Notes: generated from the sequence alone by a model not told the origin. A stretch of 64,000 nt of DNA from an uncultured Lachnospiraceae bacterium (GCA_944381375.1 CALWKX010000014.1:1-64000); one strand, 5' to 3'; shown: positions 9,236-17,306, numbered from the stretch's first letter. Numbers and translations: made by a program.

Positions 9236-9832
9236 TTACTCGAATATTATAAAGAAATCGTTGCCGAATGTATTATCGGTATAGTATTCATAAAACTCTA
9301 TCATGAAAGGACCTTGAGTATTTTCAGGTAATTCGAATACATAGTCCGCATTGAATTTTTCATTGTCTTCCATCGTATAAGTGCTGCCCAGATCTTCACC
9401 ATCGCTGAACATGGCAATTTCCGTAGCATAGCTTAGATAGTCTGCATCAAGATCCCATGCGAGCCAGAAGTCATTGTAATACATGTCTACAGGATCGTCG
9501 AATGTATTTTTCATGGTTATATTTGCTACAGCCAGTATATTGCCTTCTGATGGTGTGAGTCCCTCATATTCATCAACGAATTCAACGCTGTGCACGCAGA
9601 AATTGAACCATGCTGTTTCTACGGTATCTTCCAGAAAAGCTATTTGATAACCGTCTACTTTTCTTCCATCGTCCGTAGTGGTATAATCTTCTACTCCGTC
9701 AGTTTTTGTATAACCCGCTACTTCATCGACATGGCTGCCGCTTCCCAGCTTGTCGCCGCCAAATAAGCTGCAAGCGCTAAGACTGATTGTCATAATAATT
9801 GCTGTAAGCAGCAATACAACTTTTTTCTTCAT
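9236..9832 (-). CDS. Secreted lipoprotein, DUF4352-like
   Basis: A 198-residue protein with a lipoprotein signal peptide: MKKK, a hydrophobic stretch and the lipobox LSAC, with Cys21 as the lipidation site. The mature part is acidic and rich in Tyr/Asp. It carries a beta-sandwich-like segment (ILAVANITMKNTFDDPVDM) typical of DUF4352-type extracellular domains. It probably sits on the outer face of the membrane. A good ribosome site (AGGAG) precedes the start. The function is not known; the gene is monocistronic with its own promoter and terminator. Confidence 0.75.
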   Translation of the reverse strand: MKKKVVLLLTAIIMTISLSACSLFGGDKLGSGSHVDEVAGYTKTDGVEDYTTTDDGRKVDGYQIAFLEDTVETAWFNFCVHSVEFVDEYEGLTPSEGNILAVANITMKNTFDDPVDMYYNDFWLAWDLDADYLSYATEIAMFSDGEDLGSTYTMEDNEKFNADYVFELPENTQGPFMIEFYEYYTDNTFGNDFFIIFE

Positions 9833-9875
9833 TTGTTTCTCCTCATAGATTTTAATCTGTCTGTAATCTCTTTAT

Positions 9876-9904
9876 ATTCTACAATTTTTTATAATGTTTG
9901 TCTA
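9876..9904 (-). promoter_or_regulatory. Promoter of the lipoprotein gene
   Basis: On the minus strand TAGACA (9899-9904) and TAGAAT (9876-9881) are 17 bases apart. The -35 box lies in one arm of a 9-bp inverted repeat (9900-9908 and 9930-9938, GTCTACATT and its complement) that could be an operator. Confidence 0.55.
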
Positions 9905-9992
9905 CATTAAGATGAAAATTAGCTCAAATAATGTAGACGTATAGATAAAAAACATGTTTGAACTCTAATAAAAATTAGTTATTTTTCAATAC

Positions 9993-10056
9993 GTTTAAAT
10001 TGCAGACATCAATGCTAAGTTGCGACGCCAATCAGGCGTTGTCGACTAATTTAAAC
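9993..10056. repeat. Nested inverted repeat upstream of the E2-like gene
   Basis: A perfect 9-bp outer stem (GTTTAAATT at 9993-10001 with 10048-10056) encloses a second G+C-rich hairpin (GACGCC near 10024 with GGCGTT near 10035). It is not followed by a T-run. It may be a leader structure or a remnant repeat; the role is unknown. Confidence 0.4.
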
Positions 10057-10118
10057 TTGTACTTCCATAATTGGCAGAAAAAATATATAATATATAACAT
10101 ATTGATTGAGGTGAGTAT

Positions 10119-10994
10119 ATGGCAAAACATAAAAGACGTTTCGGCGACAGAAAGGACGGGTATCTGCTAAGAAATCTGGATCCTATGCATTTTATAGTTC
10201 CTTTGATTTATCCGAACCGATGTGATAACGAAGCATACATATCGGAGAGAATTGATCTGAGGGCTATCGAAGCATATTTAGAAAAGAAGAATAAATCTAA
10301 AGAAGACGATTTCCATTATACATTATTTCACGTTATAGTAGCGGCAGTATTGAAAACAATAATGCTTCGTCCCAAGATGAATCGTTTTATCGCAAACAAA
10401 AATATATATCAGCGCTACAGATTAAGCGCATCATTTGTTGTAAAGAAAACCTTCAATGATGAAGGAGAAGAGGCTCTCGCTTTTATATATGCGGAAGACG
10501 AGGATAATATCGATACAATACATGATAAAATAAAAGCGCAAGTGCATGATTGCCGGGGAGAAAGTCTTGATCGTTCAACAGAGAGCATGGATATTTTAAA
10601 TAAAATGCCTCGTTTTTTATCAAAATTTTTAGTATGGATAATAAGGCGTCTTGATGTGCATGGATGGTGTCCTCAGTTTCTTATAGGTTCTGATCCGTAT
10701 TATTCATCCGTTATATTATCAAATTTAGGATCAATCAAGCTAAAATGCGGATATCACCATTTGACTAACTGGGGTACTAACTCTGTATTCTGCGTTATAG
10801 GAGAGAGGAAATATTCACCTGTATTTGATAAAGACGGCTGCGCAACAATGCTGCCGACAGTTGATTTGGGTCTTACTATAGATGAGCGCATAGCCGATGG
10901 TTATTATTATTCGAAAACGATACGTCTTTTGAAAAAGCTGCTTGAAGAACCTGAATTGTTGGAAAAACCGATGAATGAGGCAGTTGAATATTAA
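10119..10994 (+). CDS. Stand-alone 2-oxoacid dehydrogenase E2-like acyltransferase, catalytic His absent
   Basis: A 291-residue protein of the chloramphenicol acetyltransferase/E2 catalytic-domain fold without lipoyl or peripheral-subunit-binding domains. The C-terminal active-site motif, normally DHRxxDG, reads DERIADG at residues 255-261, so the catalytic His is replaced by Glu256. TLFHVIVAAVLKT (68-80) and SVILSNLGSI (197-206) correspond to other conserved parts of the fold. No E1 or E3 genes are near, so it is unlikely to be part of a dehydrogenase complex. The start has the ribosome site GAGGTGAG. The substrate is unknown; a non-catalytic role is possible. Confidence 0.7.
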   Translation: MAKHKRRFGDRKDGYLLRNLDPMHFIVPLIYPNRCDNEAYISERIDLRAIEAYLEKKNKSKEDDFHYTLFHVIVAAVLKTIMLRPKMNRFIANKNIYQRYRLSASFVVKKTFNDEGEEALAFIYAEDEDNIDTIHDKIKAQVHDCRGESLDRSTESMDILNKMPRFLSKFLVWIIRRLDVHGWCPQFLIGSDPYYSSVILSNLGSIKLKCGYHHLTNWGTNSVFCVIGERKYSPVFDKDGCATMLPTVDLGLTIDERIADGYYYSKTIRLLKKLLEEPELLEKPMNEAVEY

Positions 10995-11028
10995 AAATGG
11001 TTCGGATGAAAATCCGAACCATTTTTTT
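10993..11028 (+). terminator. Intrinsic terminator after the E2-like gene
   Basis: An 11-bp stem (ATGGTTCGGAT at 10997-11007 with its complement at 11012-11022) is followed by a T-run. Confidence 0.9.
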
Positions 11029-11089
11029 ATGTATCGCTCATAAATTATGCAGTTGAGCAAATAATATAAAAAAAACAAGGAGAATTAGT

Positions 11090-11863
11090 ATGGCTGCATC
11101 TGTGCATAAGGGGGCGATATCATTCGGACTCGTTCATATACCGATAGCTTTGTATACTGCCACGCAAGATATAGATATACAGTTTAATCAGCTTCACAAG
11201 CAGGATAATTCCAGAATCAGATATAAAAAAGTATGTTCTCATTGCAACTCGGAAATCAAAGCAAATGATATTATCAGAGGGTTTGAGTATGAAAGTAATA
11301 AATATGTAGTAATTACGGACGAGGAAATGGAGAGAATCAAAACGGAAAAAGACCGCTCGCTGAATATTATACACTTTACGGATTTAAAAAGTATACGTCC
11401 AATTTATTTCGACAGATCATATTATGCTGTGCCGCAAACAGGAGGTGAAAAAGCATATGAATTATTACGTCTTGCGATGCTTAAGGAAAACAAGGTGGCA
11501 GTCGCCAGATCAGTATTATCAACAAAAGAAGCTATGCTTATAATTGTACCTGCAAAAGAAGGCCTTTTAGTGCATACTATGTATTTCCACGAAGAAATTA
11601 AAGATATGCCTAAAGATTTTGTTCATCCAAAAGTCACTAAAGAAGAACTCAGTATGGCAAAATCATTAATATCATCTATGGTGCGCCCATATCAGCCTGA
11701 ACTTTATCATGATGAATATCAGCAGCGATTGAGAAGTCTGATACAGGATAAAATACAGGGCAAGCAAATTGTAGCGCCTAAAGAAGAAAAGACAGTAAAT
11801 GTTATGGATTTAATGCAGGCGCTCAAACTCAGTTTGGAAAATGAAAAGAGAAAGACAGGATGA
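11090..11863 (+). CDS. ku: Ku protein (non-homologous end joining)
   Basis: A 257-residue bacterial Ku homologue that would bind DNA double-strand ends as a homodimer and recruit the ligase. The N-terminus (KGAISFGLVHIPIALYTAT) and the segment YYAVPQTGGEKAYELLRLAM are characteristic of the family. A Cys pair in VCSHCNSE (about residues 48-53) is common in Ku of this type. The ribosome site is AAGGAG. Its stop overlaps the ligase start by the ATGA arrangement, so the two proteins are translationally coupled. A short Lys-rich C-terminal tail follows the core. Confidence 0.93.
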   Translation: MAASVHKGAISFGLVHIPIALYTATQDIDIQFNQLHKQDNSRIRYKKVCSHCNSEIKANDIIRGFEYESNKYVVITDEEMERIKTEKDRSLNIIHFTDLKSIRPIYFDRSYYAVPQTGGEKAYELLRLAMLKENKVAVARSVLSTKEAMLIIVPAKEGLLVHTMYFHEEIKDMPKDFVHPKVTKEELSMAKSLISSMVRPYQPELYHDEYQQRLRSLIQDKIQGKQIVAPKEEKTVNVMDLMQALKLSLENEKRKTG

Positions 11864-12795
11864 TTAAGCGCATTTATTCTCCTATGCTTATTGGTGCGCA
11901 AAGTAAAATTTTTGATGATAAAAATTATGTATATGAATTGAAATACGATGGGGTTAGAGCTGTCGCATATCTTGATGCTTTAGAATCGGAAACACATATT
12001 ATCAATAAAAGAAATGTACGCGCGGATCAAATTTATCCGGAACTTAAGGATATGCATTTGAGCGTTCAGAAAAGTTGCGTTCTTGACGGGGAAATAATCG
12101 TTTTGAATCACGGAATTCCTGATTTTACGGCTGTGCAGAAAAGAAGCCTTCTTACGAATCCCGTAAAGATAGAAATAGCTTCTGTAAATACACCGGTTAC
12201 GTTTGCCGCTTTCGACATATTGGAGTATAATGACGAGCCACTGATTTCAATGCCCTTAATTGAACGTAAAAAGATATTAAAGGAGAATGTATCTTCTGGC
12301 AATGGATTGATTATAAGCGATTTTATACAAGGGGATGGTGAAAAGCTTTACCATCTTGCAGAGCAGTATGGTCTTGAAGGGGTAGTCGCCAAACATATTG
12401 AAAGCATATATACACCTTCGAGGCGCACGAATGAATGGATTAAAATAAAAAATATGCCGGATGATGATTTTGTTGTATGCGGATATATAAGAAAAAATAA
12501 TGGCTTAATAAGTTTGGTGCTGGGTCAATATATCAATTCCTATTTAACTTTTATGGCTCATGTCAGCATCGGTATAAGCAATGAAGCATTTCGTTTAATT
12601 GAAAGACTTCCTGTGAGTGATAAATGCCCGTTTACTGTATTGCCGCGAGGACATGAAAATGCTGTATGGCTGAAAAAAATGCCTGTATGCAAAGTATCTT
12701 TTATGCAGCGCACTGCTTCAGGGAAACTCAGGCAGCCGGTTTTCCGTGGGCTAAGGGATGATAAGTTTGCCGAAGACTGTGTGTTTCGAGGATGA
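11860..12795 (+). CDS. ligD: ATP-dependent DNA ligase (LigD-type, ligase domain only)
   Basis: A 311-residue ATP-dependent ligase. Motif I is ELKYDGVR, with the adenylated Lys28; DGEIIV, FDILEYN and the later GLEGVVAK and WIKIKN motifs complete the nucleotidyltransferase domain, and an OB-fold-like segment follows from about 205. There is no polymerase/primase or 3'-phosphoesterase domain, so this is a minimal end-joining ligase. The ATGA overlap with Ku ties both to one mRNA. Gap filling and end cleaning would need proteins encoded elsewhere. Confidence 0.92.
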   Translation: MIKRIYSPMLIGAQSKIFDDKNYVYELKYDGVRAVAYLDALESETHIINKRNVRADQIYPELKDMHLSVQKSCVLDGEIIVLNHGIPDFTAVQKRSLLTNPVKIEIASVNTPVTFAAFDILEYNDEPLISMPLIERKKILKENVSSGNGLIISDFIQGDGEKLYHLAEQYGLEGVVAKHIESIYTPSRRTNEWIKIKNMPDDDFVVCGYIRKNNGLISLVLGQYINSYLTFMAHVSIGISNEAFRLIERLPVSDKCPFTVLPRGHENAVWLKKMPVCKVSFMQRTASGKLRQPVFRGLRDDKFAEDCVFRG

Positions 12796-12798
12796 AGC

Positions 12799-12921
12799 GG
12801 GCGCGCAGCGTGACGGCAAAAATAAAGCAGAAAATTCTTTCTGCTTTATTTTTTGCCGTCTAAGGCATAAAGGCTATGCCTTTATGCCTTAGCAAACTTC
12901 GTTTGCATACGCTGCGCGCCC
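12799..12921. repeat. Three-armed palindromic (cruciform) element
   Basis: A perfect 13-bp outer stem (12799-12811 with 12909-12921, core GCGCGCAGCG) encloses three adjacent hairpins. Arm A is 21 bp with one bulged base (12813-12833 / 12838-12859). Arm B is a perfect 14 bp (12861-12874 / 12878-12891). Arm C is 6 bp (12892-12897 / 12901-12906). Almost every base is paired. It follows the ligase stop directly and no second copy was seen in the window. It could be a small non-autonomous repeat, a structured RNA or a strong terminator. Confidence 0.8.
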
Positions 12922-12952
12922 TGATTTTGTCTTTATATTAAATATTATGAAT

Positions 12953-12990
12953 AAAAAAGCAGATATACATTTCAGTATATCTGCTTTTGT
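12953..12990 (-). terminator. Intrinsic terminator of rplL
   Basis: A perfect 14-bp stem (12955-12968 with 12975-12988, core GCAGATATAC) is bounded by A and T runs. It lies just after the rplL stop codon on the minus strand. Confidence 0.9.
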
Positions 12991-13000
12991 TTTTTTAATA

Positions 13001-13369
13001 TTATTTAATCTCAACTTTACCGCCGACTTCTTCTATCTTAGCTTTGATAGTATCAGCTTCCTCTTTAGATACACCCTCTTTTAATGTGCTCGGAGCGTTA
13101 TCAACAAGGTCTTTGGCTTCTTTAAGAGCAAGACCAGTAAGTTCTCTTACAGCTTTAACAACCTTGAGTTTTTCAGCGCCTGCTTCCGCAAGAACTACAT
13201 TAAAGTCAGTCTTTTCTTCAGCAGCAGCTTCCACTCCCGGAACCGCAACTGTAGCAACGGCGGCAGCCGCGCTTACTCCGAATTCTTCTTCTAATGCTTT
13301 AACGAGCTCACTAAGCTCAAGAACTGTCATTGCCTTTACTTCATCAATTATCTTTTGAAAATCAGCCAT
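13001..13369 (-). CDS. rplL: Ribosomal protein L7/L12
   Basis: A 122-residue acidic stalk protein of the 50S subunit that recruits translation factors. The N-terminal dimerisation segment, an Ala/Val-rich hinge ([10 protein letters not shown]) and the C-terminal domain ([24 protein letters not shown]) are all typical. It follows rplJ by 26 bases and ends at a strong terminator. Control is expected through the L10 leader upstream of rplJ. Confidence 0.98.
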   Translation of the reverse strand: MADFQKIIDEVKAMTVLELSELVKALEEEFGVSAAAAVATVAVPGVEAAAEEKTDFNVVLAEAGAEKLKVVKAVRELTGLALKEAKDLVDNAPSTLKEGVSKEEADTIKAKIEEVGGKVEIK

Positions 13370-13395
13370 TTTTATTATCCTCCAAAATTAGTTAA

Positions 13396-13905
13396 TTAAG
13401 CCGAAGCTTCCTTTTGTTCTTTAATAGCGTTAATAACACGTGCAAAGCTTGCTATAGGCGCGTTCAGGCTGCCAAGCATTTTTGCAAGCAGCGTTTCTTT
13501 TGATGGCAGTTGAGAGATTTTCATAATCGTGTCAGTATCAGCAACTGTCTTGTCAATTACGCCGCCTTTAATATTAAGCGTTTGCAGTCTGTTGTCCTTT
13601 ACAAATTCAGCAATAAGTTTCGCCGGAGCTACTACGTCAGATTCGCAAAACGCAACAGCCGTAGGTCCTTCAAAACAAGAAGATAATTCTTCGTATCCTG
13701 CCTGTTTAGCTGCGAAATTCATAAACGTGTTTTTGTAGATCTTATAATCAACGCCCATTTGTCTTGCTTTGGCTCTTAGAAGAGTTACCTGCTCGACGGT
13801 GATTCCCTTATAATCTACTAACACGAAGGACTGCGCCGCTTTCATCTTGTCCGCTATTTCTTTAACAATTTCCTTTTTTTGATTCAAAATAGCTTCTGAA
13901 GACAT
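13396..13905 (-). CDS. rplJ: Ribosomal protein L10
   Basis: A 169-residue protein that anchors L7/L12 dimers to 23S rRNA. It shows the family features (SFVLVDYKGITVEQVTLLRAK; VDYKIYKNTFMNFA; GPTAVAF) and a C-terminal helix for L12 binding. The start has the strong ribosome site AGGAGG. The 165-base gap upstream holds an L10 leader, through which L10-L12 represses its own synthesis. Confidence 0.98.
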   Translation of the reverse strand: MSSEAILNQKKEIVKEIADKMKAAQSFVLVDYKGITVEQVTLLRAKARQMGVDYKIYKNTFMNFAAKQAGYEELSSCFEGPTAVAFCESDVVAPAKLIAEFVKDNRLQTLNIKGGVIDKTVADTDTIMKISQLPSKETLLAKMLGSLNAPIASFARVINAIKEQKEASA

Positions 13906-13929
13906 TTTTACCTCCTGTCAGTTTATAAA

Positions 13930-14042
13930 TTAAAAGCTCCTTTGACCTTATGAGGGCAAGGAGCGTTAAATTAAAATTGACTCTTTGCACCTCGACAGGG
14001 TATTTAAGCGTGTTCACGCACCTGTTGTCTTCGGTACTTTTA
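13930..14042 (-). ncRNA. L10 leader (ribosomal protein autoregulatory element)
   Basis: Read on the minus strand, the leader has the order expected of the Firmicutes L10 leader: a CCGAAGACAACAGGTGC segment near 14016-14033, TTAAATACCCTGTCGAGGTGC near 13989-14006, then the terminator hairpin built from GCTCCTT and AAGGAGC (13935-13963) followed by T residues. L10(L12)4 binding to the upstream part favours the terminator and lowers rplJL expression. The recognition rests on the conserved blocks and on position directly before rplJ. Confidence 0.85.
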
Positions 14043-14070
14043 TTTCAGCGTAAGTATTCTATCAGTTAAT

Positions 14071-14760
14071 TTACAGTTTTGCAACATTTATTTTTACACC
14101 AGGGCTCATTGTGCTGGCAAGAGCAACACTTTTGAAGTATTGTCCTTTAGCAGCCGCAGGTTTTGCTTTCTTGATAGCTTCAAGCAAAGCGTTTGCATTT
14201 TCTATAAGAGCTTCTTTAGTAAAGCTTGCTTTCCCTATAGGACAATGAATGATATTGGTTTTGTCAAGTCTGTATTCTATCTTTCCTGCTTTAGCTTCCT
14301 TGACGGCTTTGCCTACTTCCATCGTTACTGTTCCGGTTTTTGGATTCGGCATTAATCCTCTTGGTCCGAGTATTCGTCCGAGTCTGCCCACTAAGCCCAT
14401 CATATCAGGCGTTGCGATGACTGCGTCGAAATCAAGCCAATTCTGCTTTTGAATCTTTTCTACCATATCTTCAGCGCCTACGAAGTCAGCTCCCGCAGCT
14501 TGCGCATCGTTTGCTTTTTCGCCTTTTGCAAATACTAAAACGCGAACAACCTTACCTGTTCCGTTTGGAAGAACAATTGCTCCTCTTACTTGCTGGTCAG
14601 CATGACGCGAGTCAACGCCAAGACGAATGTGCATTTCTACTGTCTCATCGAATTTTGCGCTTGCCATTTTCTTAACAAGCTCTATGCTTTCATCAATATC
14701 ATAGAGTTTGTTTTTTTCAACCATTTCTTTTTTTGCTAAATAATTCTTTGCTTTTTTCAT
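14071..14760 (-). CDS. rplA: Ribosomal protein L1
   Basis: A 229-residue protein of the L1 stalk of the 50S subunit. The sequence shows the family blocks: [38 protein letters not shown] and GTVTMEV. It follows rplK by 46 bases. L1 often represses its own operon, but no L1-binding mRNA motif was resolved here. Confidence 0.98.
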   Translation of the reverse strand: MKKAKNYLAKKEMVEKNKLYDIDESIELVKKMASAKFDETVEMHIRLGVDSRHADQQVRGAIVLPNGTGKVVRVLVFAKGEKANDAQAAGADFVGAEDMVEKIQKQNWLDFDAVIATPDMMGLVGRLGRILGPRGLMPNPKTGTVTMEVGKAVKEAKAGKIEYRLDKTNIIHCPIGKASFTKEALIENANALLEAIKKAKPAAAKGQYFKSVALASTMSPGVKINVAKL

Positions 14761-14806
14761 GTTAATCCTTTCGTGGTTTTACGCCTCCCACTCTAACGGC
14801 GAAATA

Positions 14807-15232
14807 TTATTTTTCTACATTAACTCCCATGCTTCTGGCTGTCCCTTCTACCATGCGCATTGCGCCTTCAAGGTCGGCAGCGTTAAGATCCGGAAGCTTT
14901 GTTTTTGCAATTTCTTCTACCTGCGCCTTTGTCAGCGTCGCTACCTTAACTTTATTAGGCGTACCGGAAGCTGTCTCAATGCCGAGCGTCTTTTTTATAA
15001 GAACTGCGGCTGGAGGTGTTTTTGTAATGAATGAAAATGTATTGTCTTGATATACAGTAATTATAACAGGAATTATCAATCCCGCCTGCTTTTCTGTTTT
15101 AGCATTGTATTCCTTGCAGAACTGCATTATGTTTACGCCATGTTGTCCGAGCGCCGGCCCTACAGGAGGAGCAGGCGTCGCCTTGCCTGCAGGAATCTGC
15201 AATTTAATTATGCCCGTAACTTTTTTTGCCAT
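14807..15232 (-). CDS. rplK: Ribosomal protein L11
   Basis: A 141-residue protein of the GTPase-associated centre of the 50S subunit, needed for RelA/Rel activation on the ribosome. The N-terminal [20 protein letters not shown] and the C-terminal rRNA-binding part are intact. It lies 20 bases after nusG. Confidence 0.98.
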   Translation of the reverse strand: MAKKVTGIIKLQIPAGKATPAPPVGPALGQHGVNIMQFCKEYNAKTEKQAGLIIPVIITVYQDNTFSFITKTPPAAVLIKKTLGIETASGTPNKVKVATLTKAQVEEIAKTKLPDLNAADLEGAMRMVEGTARSMGVNVEK

Positions 15233-15252
15233 GATTCAAATCCTTTCGAATA

Positions 15253-15807
15253 TTATTGAATTTTTGTTATCTGAGAAAAATCCAGCTCCACGGGGGTTTC
15301 TCTTCCAAACATGGAGATGTTCACTTTCAGCTTGCGTTTCTCCGTGTGAATCTCTTCAACAAGACCCTCAAAGTTTTCAAAAGGTCCGTTTGTTACTCTG
15401 ATATAGTCTCCGACTTTCAGATCTATCGCCGGCGCTTTCTCCCTTATTCCCAAATTTGTAAGCTCTTCCTGTGTTAAAGGAACCGGCTTGGAGGCAGGAC
15501 CAACAAATCCTGTAACACCCCTTGTATTTCTGACTACGTACCATGATTCGTCAGTCATATACATCTTTATGAGAACATAGCCGGGAAAAATTTTCTTGCT
15601 TACGATCTTGCGCATTCCGCTTTTTGTCTCTTCCACATTATGCAGCGGTACTACAACTTCAAGAATAACGTTTTCCATGTTTTTGCTCATTACCGTTGCT
15701 TCAATGTTTGCCTTGACCTTATTTTCGTATCCGGAGTAGGTATGCGCTACATACCATTTCGCGCCGTTTTCTTCCTTATCTTTTATATTCTCATCCGATA
15801 AAACCAT
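15253..15807 (-). CDS. nusG: Transcription elongation/antitermination factor NusG
   Basis: A 184-residue NusG with the NGN domain (WYVAHTYSGYENKVKANIE; FPGYVLIKM; VRNTRGVTGFVG) and a C-terminal KOW domain (DYIRVTNGPFENFEGLVEEI). It binds RNA polymerase and acts in pausing, Rho function and coupling to ribosomes. Its start overlaps the end of secE by 17 bases, so the two are translationally linked. Confidence 0.98.
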   Translation of the reverse strand: MVLSDENIKDKEENGAKWYVAHTYSGYENKVKANIEATVMSKNMENVILEVVVPLHNVEETKSGMRKIVSKKIFPGYVLIKMYMTDESWYVVRNTRGVTGFVGPASKPVPLTQEELTNLGIREKAPAIDLKVGDYIRVTNGPFENFEGLVEEIHTEKRKLKVNISMFGRETPVELDFSQITKIQ

Positions 15808-16030
15808 CTATCAAACCCTTTAATAATGAAAATATAGTATCCATCGCAAATACAAACGCTCCGAAAACGATTACAACGAGAATAACAATCCACGTATTTT
15901 TTAAAAGCTCTTTTCCTGTCGGCCATGAAACCTTTTTTAGCTCTTTATAGGAGCTGACAATATAATTTGCGAAAGACTTTGCCCAGCGGATAAGAAAAAA
16001 CTGCTTTTTTACTGGTTCTTTATTAGCCAT
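15791..16030 (-). CDS. secE: Preprotein translocase subunit SecE
   Basis: A 79-residue single-span membrane protein: a basic N-terminus, the amphipathic SYKELKKVSWPTGKELLKNT motif characteristic of SecE, and one membrane helix (about 50-72). It clamps SecY in the translocon. It sits in the standard rpmG-secE-nusG order. Confidence 0.96.
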   Translation of the reverse strand: MANKEPVKKQFFLIRWAKSFANYIVSSYKELKKVSWPTGKELLKNTWIVILVVIVFGAFVFAMDTIFSLLKGLIDGFIG

Positions 16031-16042
16031 TGAATTTCTCCG

Positions 16043-16192
16043 TTATTTTGTTTCTTTGTGCAAGGTCTGTTTCCTGCAGAAAGGACAATACTTTTTCAGT
16101 TCAAGCCTTTCCTTAGGCTTGTCTTTGTTTTTCATAGTATCATAATTTTTCTGCTTGCATTCCGTGCACGCGAGCGTTATCTTAACTCTCAT
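16043..16192 (-). CDS. rpmG: Ribosomal protein L33
   Basis: A short gene of 49 codons. The protein begins [19 protein letters not shown] and has a second Cys pair in YCPFCRK, forming the zinc-ribbon type of L33. The ribosome site is TGGAGGTG. It opens the secE-nusG-rplKA transcript from a good promoter (16261-16288). Confidence 0.97.
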   Translation of the reverse strand: MRVKITLACTECKQKNYDTMKNKDKPKERLELKKYCPFCRKQTLHKETK

Positions 16193-16227
16193 GCCAACAC
16201 CTCCAATGTCGCGTATAATTTGTCACA

Positions 16228-16253
16228 CTAAAAAAAGGCTTTTGCTGCCTTGA
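16228..16253 (-). terminator. Attenuator-like hairpin in the rpmG leader
   Basis: Between the promoter and rpmG the minus strand reads AAGGC, a 7-base loop, GCCTT and then a T-run. It looks like a short terminator inside the leader and could attenuate the rpmG-secE-nusG transcript. The 5-bp stem is weak, so this is tentative. Confidence 0.35.
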
Positions 16254-16260
16254 TGATGTT

Positions 16261-16288
16261 ATTATAACACAACAGTATGGAAATGCAA
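16261..16288 (-). promoter_or_regulatory. Promoter of rpmG-secE-nusG-rplKA
   Basis: On the minus strand TTGCAT (16283-16288) and TATAAT (16261-16266) are 16 bases apart. Confidence 0.7.
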
Positions 16289-16303
16289 CAATTATTTTCG
16301 ATT

Positions 16304-16331
16304 TTGCTTCTGAAAAATATTGTGCTATAAT
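16304..16331 (+). promoter_or_regulatory. Promoter of the CAAX protease gene
   Basis: TTGCTT (16304-16309) and TATAAT (16326-16331) are 16 bases apart. Because the -10 box lies at 16326, a start codon at 16320 is not usable and the protein begins at 16359. Confidence 0.65.
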
Positions 16332-16358
16332 AATACACATTATTTAGCAGGAGATAAC

Positions 16359-17222
16359 ATGAAAAATAAACGCAGAGGTTTTTTTTATATTATAACGCCT
16401 CTTTTGATATATATCGGTATTAATATCGCAGTATCCATATCTTTTGTAATGTGGGCTCAGCTCAGAATCTTTGTGGATTCTTCGGTTACAAGCGCTCAGG
16501 AGTTTTATGATAAAGTATATGAAATTATTATTAATTCACAAATGTTGATTATGCTTGTAACAAACTTTGTTTGCATTTTGGTTTTTGCTCTTATGTTTGC
16601 TTTTTCAGACAGAAAACGCCATGATGCACTGTATGTTAATAAGCTGGGATTTAAAGGCGTATTGTCCGCTGTTATATTAGGCGCGGCATGTTATTTGCTT
16701 GTGTATACAATTATTATTTTGCTTGATCCGTTTATCCCGGAAATAATACAGCAAAACAACGATATGATAAATTCATATTTGACTGTTGATTGGCTGAGTA
16801 TATTTGTAATAACAATAACTTCCCCTGTATGTGAGGAGCTTTTATTCAGAGGACTTTTGTTTAACAGAATCAGAGAAACAAGATCGATTCCTAATGCAGT
16901 TATCGTATCCGGCATTGTCTTCGGCTTAATGCATATGCCTAATTATTTGCAAATGATTTATGCTGCATTTTTAGGTATGGCTATGGCATGGGCTTATTTC
17001 AAATATGAAAATATATTGGTTCCTGTGATAATGCATATAGTTTTTAATGCTTTTAATTTTATTCCTGTCTCGTATTTGATATCGACGGATATTGGTCTTT
17101 GCATATATTGTGTTATTGTTGTTGTTTTGGCAGCAGCAGCATTTAATATACTGCGAAAAAAACCACATGCTTCGTTGAAAGAAATAAATACTGATAGTAA
17201 TGATATATCTCCTTATTTGTAG
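16359..17222 (+). CDS. CPBP/CAAX family intramembrane metalloprotease
   Basis: A 287-residue membrane protein with about seven to eight hydrophobic segments. The Abi/CPBP motifs are present: EELLFRG (glutamate pair plus Arg), a His in GLMHMPN and the terminal HIVFNAFNF. These form the intramembrane metal site. The start ATG at 16359 is preceded by AGGAG and lies downstream of a promoter that excludes the longer frame. Family members range from prenyl-protein proteases to bacteriocin self-immunity proteins; nothing nearby points to a bacteriocin. Confidence 0.85.
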   Translation: MKNKRRGFFYIITPLLIYIGINIAVSISFVMWAQLRIFVDSSVTSAQEFYDKVYEIIINSQMLIMLVTNFVCILVFALMFAFSDRKRHDALYVNKLGFKGVLSAVILGAACYLLVYTIIILLDPFIPEIIQQNNDMINSYLTVDWLSIFVITITSPVCEELLFRGLLFNRIRETRSIPNAVIVSGIVFGLMHMPNYLQMIYAAFLGMAMAWAYFKYENILVPVIMHIVFNAFNFIPVSYLISTDIGLCIYCVIVVVLAAAAFNILRKKPHASLKEINTDSNDISPYL

Positions 17223-17241
17223 CATTTATAGTATGATTTAA

Positions 17242-17270
17242 TTGAAAAATATGGACATTTGAACTATAAT
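17242..17270 (+). promoter_or_regulatory. Promoter of rel
   Basis: TTGAAA (17242-17247) and TATAAT (17265-17270) are exactly 17 bases apart. The -10 box overlaps the TTG start codon of the longest open frame (17259), which rules that start out. Confidence 0.75.
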
Positions 17271-17306
17271 AAAGTATTAATAGTTGCTCGAAAGGAGAAG
17301 CTGGTC

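Noticed and set aside
13044-13358. 104-codon frame antisense to rplL
   Set aside because: It arises from the Ala/Val/Glu-rich codons of rplL; Ser/Ala-rich translation is typical of a shadow frame.
17259-17306. TTG start giving a 729-residue Rel protein
   Set aside because: The -10 box TATAAT at 17265-17270 lies inside this extension; the GTG at 17307 has the ribosome site.
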